Source of the DNA: an uncultured Thermomicrobia bacterium
Lineage (GTDB): Bacteria; Chloroflexota; Chloroflexia; Thermomicrobiales; JALYUS01
Direction: 5' to 3'
DNA length: 60,018 nucleotides
NCBI GenBank assembly: GCA_937968015.1
Contig: CALBSO010000064.1
Location: 1 to 60,018 of the forward strand
The notes below the pieces were generated by a model that worked only from the letters and a program-made list of their open reading frames with translations, made no database searches and was not told the origin of the DNA. The position numbers were made by a program, and so were the translations under genes. The stretch's first letter is position 1; each line of letters begins with the position of its first letter. This document shows, piece by piece, positions 34,702 through 43,368 of the stretch.

Positions 34702-35853
34702 ATGATCTCCGAATACCCGTATCGTCTGCGGGGATTTCTTCGGCTTGTGCTTACCGGCGTATGTCTGTCGGTTGCCCTCAACGCCGCAGTCGTGGCTAGC
34801 GCATCCGTGCCAACGAGCGGGCTACAAATCGGTGTGAACCTCCATCCCCTCAATTTCCCTGCGGTGCCGGCCCTCGACCAATCAGTCGCACTGGGTGTCT
34901 CGTTGGTGCGTATTGACATCCACTGGAGTTGGCTGGCATGGGCCGGGCCAGACCCCGCCAACTGGGATGTGGCACGGACCCACGATCTCGACGTATTCCT
35001 CGACGCCGCGGCCCAGCGGGGCATCCAGATCGTTGCCACCGTCCTCGATACGCCCTGCTGGGCCTCCAGCGCACCCGACAAGGAATGCTCAACGGCTACT
35101 GGCCGAGACCGTGCGTCGTCTTTTCCGCCCGCAGATGCCCAGGACTTCGCCGCGTTCATCGCTGATTTTGTTCGTTTTGCGCGGGGCAGGATCCAAACCT
35201 GGGAGGTCTGGAACGAACCGAATGTCTCCCATTTCTGGAGCCATCCCGATCCGGCGGCCTATACGCGTCTCTTGCAGGCGGCCTATCCGGCGATCAAGGC
35301 GGTTGATCCCACCGCGCTGGTGCTCGCGGGAGCGTTGGCGACGGTGGACGCGAGCGAACCGGAATACGGGACATTGCGCTACCTCCGTGGGATGTATGCT
35401 GCTGGCGCGGCGCCCTTCTTCGACGCGCTCAGTTATCATCCCTACACGAACGGGAACGCCCCTGACTGGTTCGATGCGCGCCGCCCGATGCACAGTTTCG
35501 CGCAGTCGGTACCGATGATCCGGCAGGTCATGACACAGGAATTTGGCGACCAGCGCCCCATCTGGCTGACGGAGAGCGGCTGGACAACGGTGGATGTGGC
35601 CCGCTGCGCCACATGCGTGGCGGGAACGCCGCAGACGAGTGAGGAGCGCCAAGCCGCGTATCTGATCGAGACGGTCCGGATTACCCGAGGCTGGAATTAC
35701 GTCGTGGCCTTGCTCTGGTATGAGTTGATTGATGAAAGCGCACCGGATTCCGCCGATTGGGAAGGGCACTTCGGTCTCTTACGTCGCGATGGGCAGATGC
35801 GCCTAAGCCCGAAAGTGGCCGCGACCGTTTTTCAAGCGATCGCGCACATCTAG
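34702..35853 (+). CDS. Secreted glycoside hydrolase, clan GH-A (GH39/PslG-like)
   Basis: A 383-residue exported enzyme. Signal peptide with core FLRLVLTGVCLSVALNAAVV, then a TIM barrel: VSLVRIDIHWSWLAW, QTWEVWNEPNVSHFW (acid/base Glu in the NEP motif), DALSYHPYTNG and IWLTESGWTT (nucleophile Glu). Similar enzymes (PslG, cellulase- or xylosidase-like) trim exopolysaccharide during synthesis. It is divergent from the polysaccharide cluster, which makes its polymer the likely substrate. AAGGAGCGAAAAG precedes ATG. Confidence 0.85.
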   Translation: MISEYPYRLRGFLRLVLTGVCLSVALNAAVVASASVPTSGLQIGVNLHPLNFPAVPALDQSVALGVSLVRIDIHWSWLAWAGPDPANWDVARTHDLDVFLDAAAQRGIQIVATVLDTPCWASSAPDKECSTATGRDRASSFPPADAQDFAAFIADFVRFARGRIQTWEVWNEPNVSHFWSHPDPAAYTRLLQAAYPAIKAVDPTALVLAGALATVDASEPEYGTLRYLRGMYAAGAAPFFDALSYHPYTNGNAPDWFDARRPMHSFAQSVPMIRQVMTQEFGDQRPIWLTESGWTTVDVARCATCVAGTPQTSEERQAAYLIETVRITRGWNYVVALLWYELIDESAPDSADWEGHFGLLRRDGQMRLSPKVAATVFQAIAHI

Positions 35854-35903
35854 CGGAATGGCCCTGGGAGATTCCCCTGTGCTCCCCGATCTTTTCGCCG
35901 CTG

Positions 35904-36932
35904 CTATGGCGCGATGATCTCGGCGGCGATCCAGGATGGCCACGCGCCGTAGGCGACCGCAGTCGTCGGGCGGGCGGTTGCGAGGTCGTAGACTTCCTCG
36001 CGGAAGGAGCCGCCGCTGGCGACGAGGATCGCGTTGCCGAGCGGGGACCAGGCGAGGCCACCCAATTGCTCGGGCGCGGTGATCGTCGGCAGGGTAGCGA
36101 CACGTCGCTCGTTCGTACCGTCCGCATTGATCGTGTAGAGCGCGAACTCCTGATCGTCTGGCGCGCGCTGCGTGAAGGCGAGTGATTTGCCGTCCGGTGA
36201 GGGCGCGAGGTCGTACTGCTGGCCATTCGGGGCATGGATGCGGGTCGGCGCACCGCCTGCCGCCGGGACTCGATAGAACGCGCCATCGCCCTGATTCTTG
36301 TAGTAGATCGCCGTGCCATCCGCCACCCATGCCGGTTGCGTCGCCATATCGGCTGCCGTCTGGCCGTGCGTCACCTGCCGGAGATTCGTGCCGTCCGCGC
36401 CGATCGTGAAGATCTCCGTCGTGTCGTTCACCGCAGCGCGGAAGGCAATACGCTGCCCGTCCGGCGACCAGACGGGCAGCGCCGGATCGCGCGCCTGGTC
36501 CGTGACGCGGGAGATCTGGCGCGTTCGCGTATCCACGACGAGTAGTTGGCTCGCCACGTTGCCGACACGCCCAACATAGACGACGCGCGATCCGTCCGGC
36601 GCGATCTTCGGCTGATTCCCGGCGGGCACCAGCGTCCGCTCCTGCCCGCCGAGCACGAGAAGATAAATGGTGCCACTCCGCTCGTAGACGACGGTACCGC
36701 GCGGTGGGGCGGGCAGCGGCGTCGGCGACGGGCCGGGCGTCATGGTCGGGATAGTCGGGAAGTTGGGAAAGCCGTTGCGCGGCGTCTCGCGCCCGGTCGG
36801 GTTGATGTCCTGCTGCGCGGTGGGTGGCCCGCCTCGCCCACGCAGGGTGATGCCGAGAACGAGAACGATCATGAGCAGCATCGCGAGGCCCGTCACCCCC
36901 GCGACGATCAATCGCCGTCGCCGCTCATTCAT
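35904..36932 (-). CDS. Membrane-anchored PD40/TolB-like beta-propeller protein
   Basis: A 342-residue protein: basic start, one helix (VTGLAMLLMIVLVLGITL), a Pro/Thr-rich linker and a propeller with PD40 units (QPKIAPDGSRVVYVGR, PVWSPDGQRIAFRAA, LAPSPDGKSLAFTQR, LAWSPLGNAILVASGG). No enzymatic domain is attached. Probably a scaffold or sensor at the outer membrane face. Separated from the preceding pseudokinase gene by a long gap. Confidence 0.82.
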   Translation of the reverse strand: MNERRRRLIVAGVTGLAMLLMIVLVLGITLRGRGGPPTAQQDINPTGRETPRNGFPNFPTIPTMTPGPSPTPLPAPPRGTVVYERSGTIYLLVLGGQERTLVPAGNQPKIAPDGSRVVYVGRVGNVASQLLVVDTRTRQISRVTDQARDPALPVWSPDGQRIAFRAAVNDTTEIFTIGADGTNLRQVTHGQTAADMATQPAWVADGTAIYYKNQGDGAFYRVPAAGGAPTRIHAPNGQQYDLAPSPDGKSLAFTQRAPDDQEFALYTINADGTNERRVATLPTITAPEQLGGLAWSPLGNAILVASGGSFREEVYDLATARPTTAVAYGAWPSWIAAEIIAP

Positions 36933-37465
36933 CTGTCGCGTCTTTCCATCGTACGTACAATCATACCGCCGCAGTATACCCCCTCATCACCCGCCGTGTT
37001 CGCATCTGCCCGCACATGACACGAACTGAAAGGCGGCACTTGCGGTCACAGATTATGTCTAGTTCAGCGATAATCACAATGATGCCTCTAATACGTCTAT
37101 GTTGTATTAGTCGGATATATAGAGTATCTGCAACCATTTGGAATCTTCTTCGTTATAGGGAGGAAGCATGCGGACGACATGTCCGACCTGTGTGATCGTG
37201 CATTGGACGACGCGGAGGGAGGGCAGCAGGAGCGAAATGCGGCTGCGTGTCGGCGTGGTGGCCACAGCCCACCATTGCCGGTGCGCAGCCGCCGGTGGAG
37301 GAGCGCGAAGCAGACGCGAACGGGTGGTCACAACGCACAGCCTCCGCCCCGTTTGATCTCCTGCCAAGCCAGGTTGACCCGTAAAACCCGCCTCGCAGCA
37401 AAAGACGAACCACACCTCCCGCTCCTCTACCCCCTCCCCGTATGGGGAGGGGGCAGGAGGGGGCA
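36933..37465. other. Long intergenic region with AT-rich patch
   Basis: About 530 bases between the PD40 gene start and the pseudokinase gene end (both minus). Bases 37050-37140 are markedly AT-rich with an inverted repeat CTAATAC (37088-37094)/GTATTAG (37104-37110). The rest is GC-rich with no ORF that looks coding. A G-rich hairpin lies at 37430-37453. Confidence 0.5.
37430..37453. repeat. G/C-rich hairpin repeat after the pseudokinase gene
   Basis: CCCCCTCCCC (37430-37439), GTAT, GGGGAGGGGG (37444-37453): perfect 10-bp arms, 12 bases after the pseudokinase stop. No T-run, so weak as a terminator; same class as 22901 and 52442. Confidence 0.65.
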
Positions 37466-39796
37466 TCAGGGTGTCTTCGGCGTGAGGGTCACATCCACGA
37501 CCAGGCGACTGAAGGAAGCGGTGGTTGACCCGGCACTGTCGTTGCCGGGGATTTTCAGCGGCAAGACGAGATTCGTCACGGTCAGCCGCGCGCGATACTT
37601 GCCGAACTCCGCGACCTCGAATGTTTGCCCTTTCTCCGTCGCGATGAAGAGCTTCTCCCCGGCGCGGAGGGCGTTCGTATCGCGCAGGTTGCTGTTCGAC
37701 GCGACCACGGGCGTCTCCCCGTTCAGCGCCTCCTTTGATCCCTGCGTGGCGACGAGGGCGATGGAGACCGCGCTGATCTGATCCGGCCGCCCATTCGCCC
37801 CGGACTGCCGCGCGACGACATAGAGCCAGGTCACCGGCTGCCCAATCAGGTTGTTGACGGGCACCCATGCCGCTTGGTAGCCGTTGCTCGGGTTCAGCAC
37901 GGCAAAGATATCCACGCTCGTTGGGTTCACGACATCGTTCTCGAGGTGGCCGATCACCGCCGAGACATCCTTGTAATCGGGTCGCACCTTCGCAATCTCC
38001 TGCAACTCGGCGTAGGCATCCTTCCATTGGGACGCCCGCAGGTGGGTCTGCGCGCTCGTGTACTTCGCGAGCAGCATCTCTTCCTGATCCGCCTGCGCCG
38101 CGCGCGCCGGGGCATCTTTGTAATCGCCGGCCGCCGCAAATTGCTGTTTGGCGGTCTTGTAATCCTCCCGCGTGAAGGCGGCGGCGCCCGCGTCATACGC
38201 CGCTTTCTGGGCGCGCAGTTTGTCTGCCTGTGTCGCCTGCTGGGGCGCGTCTTTGTAATCTCCCGCCGCGCGGAAGGCCGCCGTCGCCGTCGCGTAATCC
38301 TCCCGCGCCAGCGCCTCGATGCCTGTCTGATACTGCCGCTGCTGCCCGATCAGTAATTGCGCCCGCGTCGCCTGCTGAGGCGCGTCCTTGTAGTCACTGG
38401 CGCGCGCGAAGTCGGCGGCGGCGGTCGTGTAATCCTCCTGCGTCAGCGCACGCTGCCCATCGGCGTACGCCTGTTTCTGGTCGGCGAGCCGCAAGGCATC
38501 CGCTCGGCGCTGCGGCGCATCCCGAAAGGTCCCCGCCCTGCCGAAGGCGTCCGCGGCGACGGTATAATCCTCCTGGCCGAATGCCGCGCTGCCGGCATCG
38601 TAGTTCGCCCGCTGCGCCTTCTCGGTTTGCGCCGCCCGCACCCGCGCCGGTGCGTCCCGGTACGGGCCTGCCGCCGTAAACTCGGCAATCGCCGTGTCGT
38701 CGTCGCCGCGCGCAAGCGCCGCTTCGGCCGCCGCGTAATGACCTTGCTGCGTGGAGAGCGTCGCATTGCGCCGGACGACCAGGGTGCCGAGAACGAGCGC
38801 GCTGGCGATGACGAGGACGGTGAATACCGCGAGCACGGGCGGCACCGTCAGGCTCCGCCGCCTGACGACCGCTTCGGTCCCCGGTATCTCCGGCGTGCTG
38901 AACAGACCTGTGTGGTCGCGCTCGCCCATCGGCGCGAAAGCGGATGGCGGTAATCGAACCGGATACGTTGCGTCCATCCCGCGTGGGAGAGCCGTCGTCG
39001 CCTGTCCGGCGCCCCGCCCCGCCCCGACGATGGCGGCAATGAGCAAGGTCGCACTCGGCGGGCGGGCGGCGGGGTGCGGATTCAGCGCGCTCAGGAGCGC
39101 TCGATTCGCCTGCTCAGACAACGCCGGCGCGTGGACGCGGGGGGCAACGGGCGGGCGATCCGTCTGCTCGCCGATGAATGGACATGCTCCCGTGAGCATC
39201 TCGTACAGCACCGCGCCGAGCGCGTAGATGTCCGACGCGGCGGTCACGACATCGCCGGTCGCTTGCTCCGGGCTGAGGAACGCTGAGGGGCCAAAGACCA
39301 CCGCGTCCATCCCCGGTGGCACGAACGCCGGCGGCGCGAGAACGCCTGCACCGTCCGGCCCGACGGTAATCGTCTCCGGCGTGATCTGCCGATGCGCGAG
39401 ACCGTCCGCGTGCAGCGTATCGAGCGCGTCCGCAACAGGCCGGAGAATCCGTCCCGCCGCCTCGGGGCTGAATGGCTTCTCCCGCTCCCGCATGGCTGCG
39501 GCGAGGGATTGACCGGGCGGCGCATCCAGCACGAGAAAGAGCGTTGCACCCTCCCGCTCGATGCCATGCACCGCGACAATACTCCGGTGGTCAAGCGCGT
39601 GCAGGCGATTCACCTGCTGTTCGTAGCGCGCGATGGCATCGGGTGACTCCAGCATCGCGGGCGCGAGAAGATGCACGACGACCCGCAAGAGCGCCGCACC
39701 ATCCCATGCCTCGTACCGATCCCCGGTCATGTCCGTGGCGAGGCGGCGATCCAGGCGATACCGCCCCGCCAGCCAGCGCCCCGTCCGATCTTCCAT
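37466..39796 (-). CDS. Membrane pseudokinase with 45-residue repeats
   Basis: About 776 residues. The N-terminal 280 residues have a Ser/Thr-kinase fold (GRYRLDRRLATDMTGDRYEA, LHALDHRSIVAVHGI, SDIYALGAVLYEMLTGACPF), but catalytic residues are lost: HRD-K-N reads HRQITPETI (about residue 134), DFG is replaced by GAGVLAP and the ATP-binding Lys is absent. A helix (VLAVFTVLVIASALVLGTLV) follows. Outside are five exact 45-residue units and one partial (YDAGxAAFxxEDYxxA ... AGDYKDAP, 38064-38738), then a beta-rich domain. Start MEDRTGRW (39796) is preferred over ATGs at 39919 and 39835. Confidence 0.85.
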   Translation of the reverse strand: MEDRTGRWLAGRYRLDRRLATDMTGDRYEAWDGAALLRVVVHLLAPAMLESPDAIARYEQQVNRLHALDHRSIVAVHGIEREGATLFLVLDAPPGQSLAAAMREREKPFSPEAAGRILRPVADALDTLHADGLAHRQITPETITVGPDGAGVLAPPAFVPPGMDAVVFGPSAFLSPEQATGDVVTAASDIYALGAVLYEMLTGACPFIGEQTDRPPVAPRVHAPALSEQANRALLSALNPHPAARPPSATLLIAAIVGAGRGAGQATTALPRGMDATYPVRLPPSAFAPMGERDHTGLFSTPEIPGTEAVVRRRSLTVPPVLAVFTVLVIASALVLGTLVVRRNATLSTQQGHYAAAEAALARGDDDTAIAEFTAAGPYRDAPARVRAAQTEKAQRANYDAGSAAFGQEDYTVAADAFGRAGTFRDAPQRRADALRLADQKQAYADGQRALTQEDYTTAAADFARASDYKDAPQQATRAQLLIGQQRQYQTGIEALAREDYATATAAFRAAGDYKDAPQQATQADKLRAQKAAYDAGAAAFTREDYKTAKQQFAAAGDYKDAPARAAQADQEEMLLAKYTSAQTHLRASQWKDAYAELQEIAKVRPDYKDVSAVIGHLENDVVNPTSVDIFAVLNPSNGYQAAWVPVNNLIGQPVTWLYVVARQSGANGRPDQISAVSIALVATQGSKEALNGETPVVASNSNLRDTNALRAGEKLFIATEKGQTFEVAEFGKYRARLTVTNLVLPLKIPGNDSAGSTTASFSRLVVDVTLTPKTP

Positions 39797-39943
39797 CCGC
39801 TCTTTCGCTCCCGCTGCGCTGTCACCCGCGCGCATCATCGCACATCTCAACGACGGAAACACCGCGCCATCCGTTCCCCGGACAGGCAGGCGAAAAGTGG
39901 CCGGTCTGATACCAGCCACTCGCTGACAGCACGATGCGGACGG

Positions 39944-40255
39944 TCAGGCTTTCCGGCGCGGTTGGGCGGTGGATGCCGGCAGATTATGCGGGATCTCGCC
40001 CTCCGGCACACCTTCGCGCTCCTGAGCGAGCGCCGAGCCTTGCCCCTCCTTCATCCATCCGGCATCCGCGATCTCGTGCGACGGCTTCCCCGGATCGTGG
40101 GTATGCGCGTTCGGCGATTGCGGCTCGTGCCGCAAGGTATCGGGCGCGACGGACGCCGCCGCATTGCCACCGACGGCGCCGGTCGCGTCGCCCGCGAACT
40201 GCGCGTGCGTCTCCTTGCTCGGGGTTTCCCGACGATTACCCGCGCGTTTGCCCAT
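39944..40255 (-). CDS. Small hydrophilic protein, unknown function
   Basis: A 103-residue protein rich in Ala, Gly, His, Pro and Glu (MGKRAGNRRETPSKETHAQF, then DPGKPSHEIADAGW). No hydrophobic core, so probably disordered. AAGGAGCGAGC before ATG 40255 supports translation. It is divergent from the response regulator gene. No family recognised; similar compositions occur in stress or desiccation proteins, but that is only an analogy. Confidence 0.5.
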   Translation of the reverse strand: MGKRAGNRRETPSKETHAQFAGDATGAVGGNAAASVAPDTLRHEPQSPNAHTHDPGKPSHEIADAGWMKEGQGSALAQEREGVPEGEIPHNLPASTAQPRRKA

Positions 40256-40445
40256 AATGCTCGCTCCTTTATTGCCCGTCGTCCTACGATCCCTTCTCCT
40301 CTTGCAAGCCATGTGCCGTCACGGGAGTGCCACGACACGGAACGTTCGCCCGCCCTGCTCGTTCATAGGTGATGAATGATGATCGTTCGATACAATGCGC
40401 CTGCTACCACGCGGTAGCATCGCGTATCGGGGAGAAGGCAAACCA

Positions 40446-41129
40446 TTGCGCGTGCTTGTGGTCGAGGATGAAACGCGGTTGAATGCCCTGATCCGCACCG
40501 CCCTGAGCGAAGAGGGGTATGCGACTGACAGCGCCGCAGACGGCGACGAAGCCTCATACCTCGTTTCGATCAATCCGTACGATCTGATCGTGCTCGATCT
40601 CGGCCTGCCGAAGCGGGACGGACTGAGTCTCTGCCGGGAGTGGCGGGCAGCAGGCAACCCGGCGGCGATTCTCATCCTCACCGCGCGGGATGGCGTGACG
40701 GATCGCGTCGCGGGCCTCGACAGCGGCGCGGACGATTACCTCGTCAAACCGTTCCATGTCGCCGAACTGCTCGCCCGCGTCCGCGCTTTGCTTCGGCGCG
40801 AGCAGAGCGGGCAGCACCGCACGACGGTCCTGCGGGTCGCGGACCTGACGCTCGATACCGCCTCCCACGTCGTCGCGCGCGGCCCGCGCACGATCCCTCT
40901 CACCGACCGCGAGTTCTCTATCCTGCGTTACCTGATGCATCGCGCGGAGGCCGTCGTCAGCCGGACGGAACTGCTGGAGCACGTCTGGGATGAGCAGTAC
41001 GACGGCCTCTCGAACATCGTGGATGTCTACATCCGTCGCCTCAGGCAGCACATTGACGAGGGTGCGGACATCCCACTCATCCATACCGTCCGGGGCGCGG
41101 GCTACCGCATTACCGCGCATGGGGAATAA
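40446..41129 (+). CDS. Orphan OmpR-family response regulator
   Basis: A 227-residue regulator. Receiver domain: VLVVEDETRLNALIRTAL (acidic pair), YDLIVLDLGLPKRDGL (phospho-Asp) and DYLVKPFHVAELLARVRALL (Lys). C-terminal winged helix: IPLTDREFSILRYLMHRAEA, SNIVDVYIRRLRQHI, IHTVRGAGYRI. TTG start at 40446 is supported by GGAGAAGG with 7-base spacing; an ATG at 40395 lacks this. No histidine kinase is adjacent. Confidence 0.92.
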   Translation: MRVLVVEDETRLNALIRTALSEEGYATDSAADGDEASYLVSINPYDLIVLDLGLPKRDGLSLCREWRAAGNPAAILILTARDGVTDRVAGLDSGADDYLVKPFHVAELLARVRALLRREQSGQHRTTVLRVADLTLDTASHVVARGPRTIPLTDREFSILRYLMHRAEAVVSRTELLEHVWDEQYDGLSNIVDVYIRRLRQHIDEGADIPLIHTVRGAGYRITAHGE

Positions 41130-41149
41130 CGCCCGCGCAAGGAGCAGCG

Positions 41150-42004
41150 ATGCCGTTCACGATCGTCGGGTTGCTGCTCATCTCCGCGATGCTCCACGCG
41201 GGGTGGAACCTGCTCGTCAAGCGCGCGCGGGAGAAGATCGTCTTCACCTGGCTGGCGCTCGTCGTGGGTTTCATCGGGTTTTCTCCGGTATTGGCGCTCG
41301 CGTCGCGCCTGCCGCTGCGCGTTTGGCCGTATGTACTCTTCAGCACGCTCTTCGAGGTAGCGTATTTCTTCACGCTTACCCGCGCCTATGACCACGGTGA
41401 TTTCTCACTCGTCTATCCGATCGCGCGGGGGACAGCGCCAGGATTGCTCGCACTCTGGTCGGCACTTTTTCTCGGTGAACTGCCCCGGCCGGGCGGATTC
41501 GTCGGCCTCGCGCTCCTGCTGCTCGGTCTGGTGATCGTCGGTGGAGCGCAGGGGGTACGCGGCGACCGCCGGGCCGTCAGCCTCGGCAGCGTCGGCCTCG
41601 CGCTTGCGGTCGCCACCTGCATCTCGCTCTATTCGGCAATAGATGGCGGGGCCGTAAAGTTCGCGCTGCCGCTGACGTACGCCGTCGTCGTGCAGGGGTT
41701 CATCGCCCTGACGAGCGCGCCGATCGTCGTCGCGCGCTATGGCCCGCGCAAGATGGCCACTGAATGGCGCGCGAACTGGCCGCGCATCGTCCTGACCGGG
41801 ATCTTCAGCCTGACGACCTACACGCTCGTCCTCTTCGCCTTCGCGCATACGCGCGTCAGTTATGCCGGGGCGGTGCGCGAGGTGAGCATCGTCTTCGCCG
41901 CACTGATCGGCTGGCAGTTTCTCGGCGAGCAATTCGGCCCCGTTCGCACCGTCGGTGCGCTGCTGATCTTTGCCGGTATCTTCACCATCGCGGTGACGGG
42001 TTGA
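41150..42004 (+). CDS. EamA/DMT-family transporter
   Basis: A 284-residue membrane protein with ten predicted helices in two EamA repeats (start MPFTIVGLLLISAMLHAGWN; FARAYDHGDFSLVYPIARGT; second half ending GQFLGEQFGPVRTVGALLIF). Probable metabolite exporter. It starts 20 bases after the response regulator, so co-transcription is likely. Its TGA stop is the TTGA of the palindromic element that follows. Confidence 0.88.
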   Translation: MPFTIVGLLLISAMLHAGWNLLVKRAREKIVFTWLALVVGFIGFSPVLALASRLPLRVWPYVLFSTLFEVAYFFTLTRAYDHGDFSLVYPIARGTAPGLLALWSALFLGELPRPGGFVGLALLLLGLVIVGGAQGVRGDRRAVSLGSVGLALAVATCISLYSAIDGGAVKFALPLTYAVVVQGFIALTSAPIVVARYGPRKMATEWRANWPRIVLTGIFSLTTYTLVLFAFAHTRVSYAGAVREVSIVFAALIGWQFLGEQFGPVRTVGALLIFAGIFTIAVTG

Positions 42005-42113
42005 ACCGCCAAGACGCCAAGAGGGAAGGGAGAAAAAGGCATTCTATGGCGAAGGGTGAACCCCTCTCGATTCCGTTTTGTTTCTTTGTTTTCTTGGCGT
42101 CTTGGCGGTTCAA
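42001..42113. repeat. Palindromic element with perfect 22-bp CCGCCAAGACGCC arms
   Basis: Left arm 42001-42022 begins TTGAACCGCCAAGACGCC, and the right arm 42092-42113 is its exact reverse complement (22 bp). The unpaired centre is about 69 bases. Both convergent neighbours stop inside the arms: EamA TGA at 42002-42004 and the aminotransferase TGA (TCA at 42110-42112). Another partial copy lies at 25951. Confidence 0.85.
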
Positions 42114-43279
42114 AGCGATGAAGTCGTCCCTGTGCGCTCCTTCAGCACGTCATCCAACGCGGCGAGCAGGCGTTCGACATCGGCCTCGTCGTTGTAGAGA
42201 TGAAACGAGACGCGAATGCGCCCGTCGCCACCCCAGACGAGGACGCCCCGCGCCGCGAGGGCGCGGACGAGCGCGGCGGGTTCCGGCCAGGCGAAGCAGA
42301 TATTCGGCCCGCGCCGTGCCGGGTCTTCGGGCGTGAGGAGCGTCAGATCACGATCATGGAGCGCATGCCACAGTTTGCCGCCGAGGGCGAGGACGTGCCG
42401 CTCGATCCGCTCGATGCCGACTGCTTCCAGGTATGCGAGCGCGTTGTCGAGAATGGCCAGCGCCATGAAGGGCGGATTGCCCGCCTCGAAAGACGAGGCA
42501 TCCGGCGCGAGTTGGTACGCCGCTGGTGTGGCGATGCTCCGCGCGCCCGTGATGCTATGCCAGCCAATCGTCTGCGGCGGTAAGTTCGCCAGCCGCGCGG
42601 GGTTGCGATAGAAAATCGCCGATCCATGCACGCCGAGCAGAAATTTATAGCAACTGGATACCAGCACATCGGCATATCGTGCGGGGACGGGTACGACGCC
42701 CGCCGCGTGCGTCGCGTCCACACTGAGAAGCGCGCCGAAGCGATCCGCGAGCGCCCGCAAGTCCTCCAGCCGATACCGCCGCCCGGTGAGGAAACTGACC
42801 TGGCTGATCGAGAGGACGCGCGTCCGGTCGTCCATCGCCGCCGCCAGCCGTTCGAGCGTCGGTTCCGCGCCCCACTGCCGGGCAATCCGTACTGTGACGC
42901 CCCGCTCTTCGAGGCGCGTCCACGGGTAGATGTCCGACGGATACTCGATGTCCTCGACGACAACGCTATCGCCTGCGCGCCAGTCCAGCCCGGCGGCGAG
43001 TTGGTTGACGCCATCCGTCGCCGAGTCGAGGAAGGCGATGTCCGCCGCGTCCACGCTGAGCAACGCGGCGGCGCGTGCCCGACAGCGCTCCAGCGTGCCC
43101 ATTAACCCCTCCTCGCGGCCCGCCATCCCCTCACTCTTCTGCTGGAAGAAGCGCGCGATGACCGCCTGATGGCTCTGGAGAATCGCCGTCTCGCCACCCG
43201 CGCAAAGGTGCGCGACCGATGGCGCGTGGAGAAAATCGTCCTTGGATACGAGCGCCGCGATCCGTTCCGCCGTCACCAT
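42110..43279 (-). CDS. Class V aminotransferase (cysteine desulfurase/isopenicillin epimerase-like)
   Basis: A 389-residue PLP enzyme: AHLCAGGETAILQSHQ, FLDSATDGVNQLAAGL, VEDIEYPSDIYPWTRL, SVDATHAAGVVPVP (PLP-binding Asp/His), SSCYKFLLGVHG (Schiff-base Lys). No mobile Cys loop typical of NifS/SufS is evident, so epimerase, lyase or kynureninase-like roles fit better. Start MVTAERI (43279) follows GGGAGGTGCGGC; 47 further upstream codons are open but unlikely. Confidence 0.88.
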   Translation of the reverse strand: MVTAERIAALVSKDDFLHAPSVAHLCAGGETAILQSHQAVIARFFQQKSEGMAGREEGLMGTLERCRARAAALLSVDAADIAFLDSATDGVNQLAAGLDWRAGDSVVVEDIEYPSDIYPWTRLEERGVTVRIARQWGAEPTLERLAAAMDDRTRVLSISQVSFLTGRRYRLEDLRALADRFGALLSVDATHAAGVVPVPARYADVLVSSCYKFLLGVHGSAIFYRNPARLANLPPQTIGWHSITGARSIATPAAYQLAPDASSFEAGNPPFMALAILDNALAYLEAVGIERIERHVLALGGKLWHALHDRDLTLLTPEDPARRGPNICFAWPEPAALVRALAARGVLVWGGDGRIRVSFHLYNDEADVERLLAALDDVLKERTGTTSSL

Positions 43280-43368
43280 GCCGCACCTCCCACAGTGCCT
43301 GTCATCCCCGATACCGGCCATCGTCGCGCGGATTCGTGAACAGCGCAAGGCGGGGAACAGGGCAGCGT

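Noticed and set aside
34336..37159. 13-base match TCTTCGTTATAGG near the riboswitch and again at 37147
   Set aside because: A match of this length is expected by chance in 60 kb read on both strands, and no aptamer is present at 37147.
37160..37420. Possible second riboswitch (CAACGCACAGCCTCCG resembles GACGCAAAGCC)
   Set aside because: The paired GGCAAACC and GGTTGCC segments are missing and the consensus core is not matched.
37107..38027. 306-codon minus frame over the region after the pseudokinase
   Set aside because: Runs through the repeat hairpin and overlaps the pseudokinase in another frame; no recognisable protein features.
39796..39919. Earlier ATG starts of the pseudokinase gene (39919, 39835)
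   Set aside because: The added 41 residues have no kinase similarity, and the Met at 39796 directly precedes the fold.
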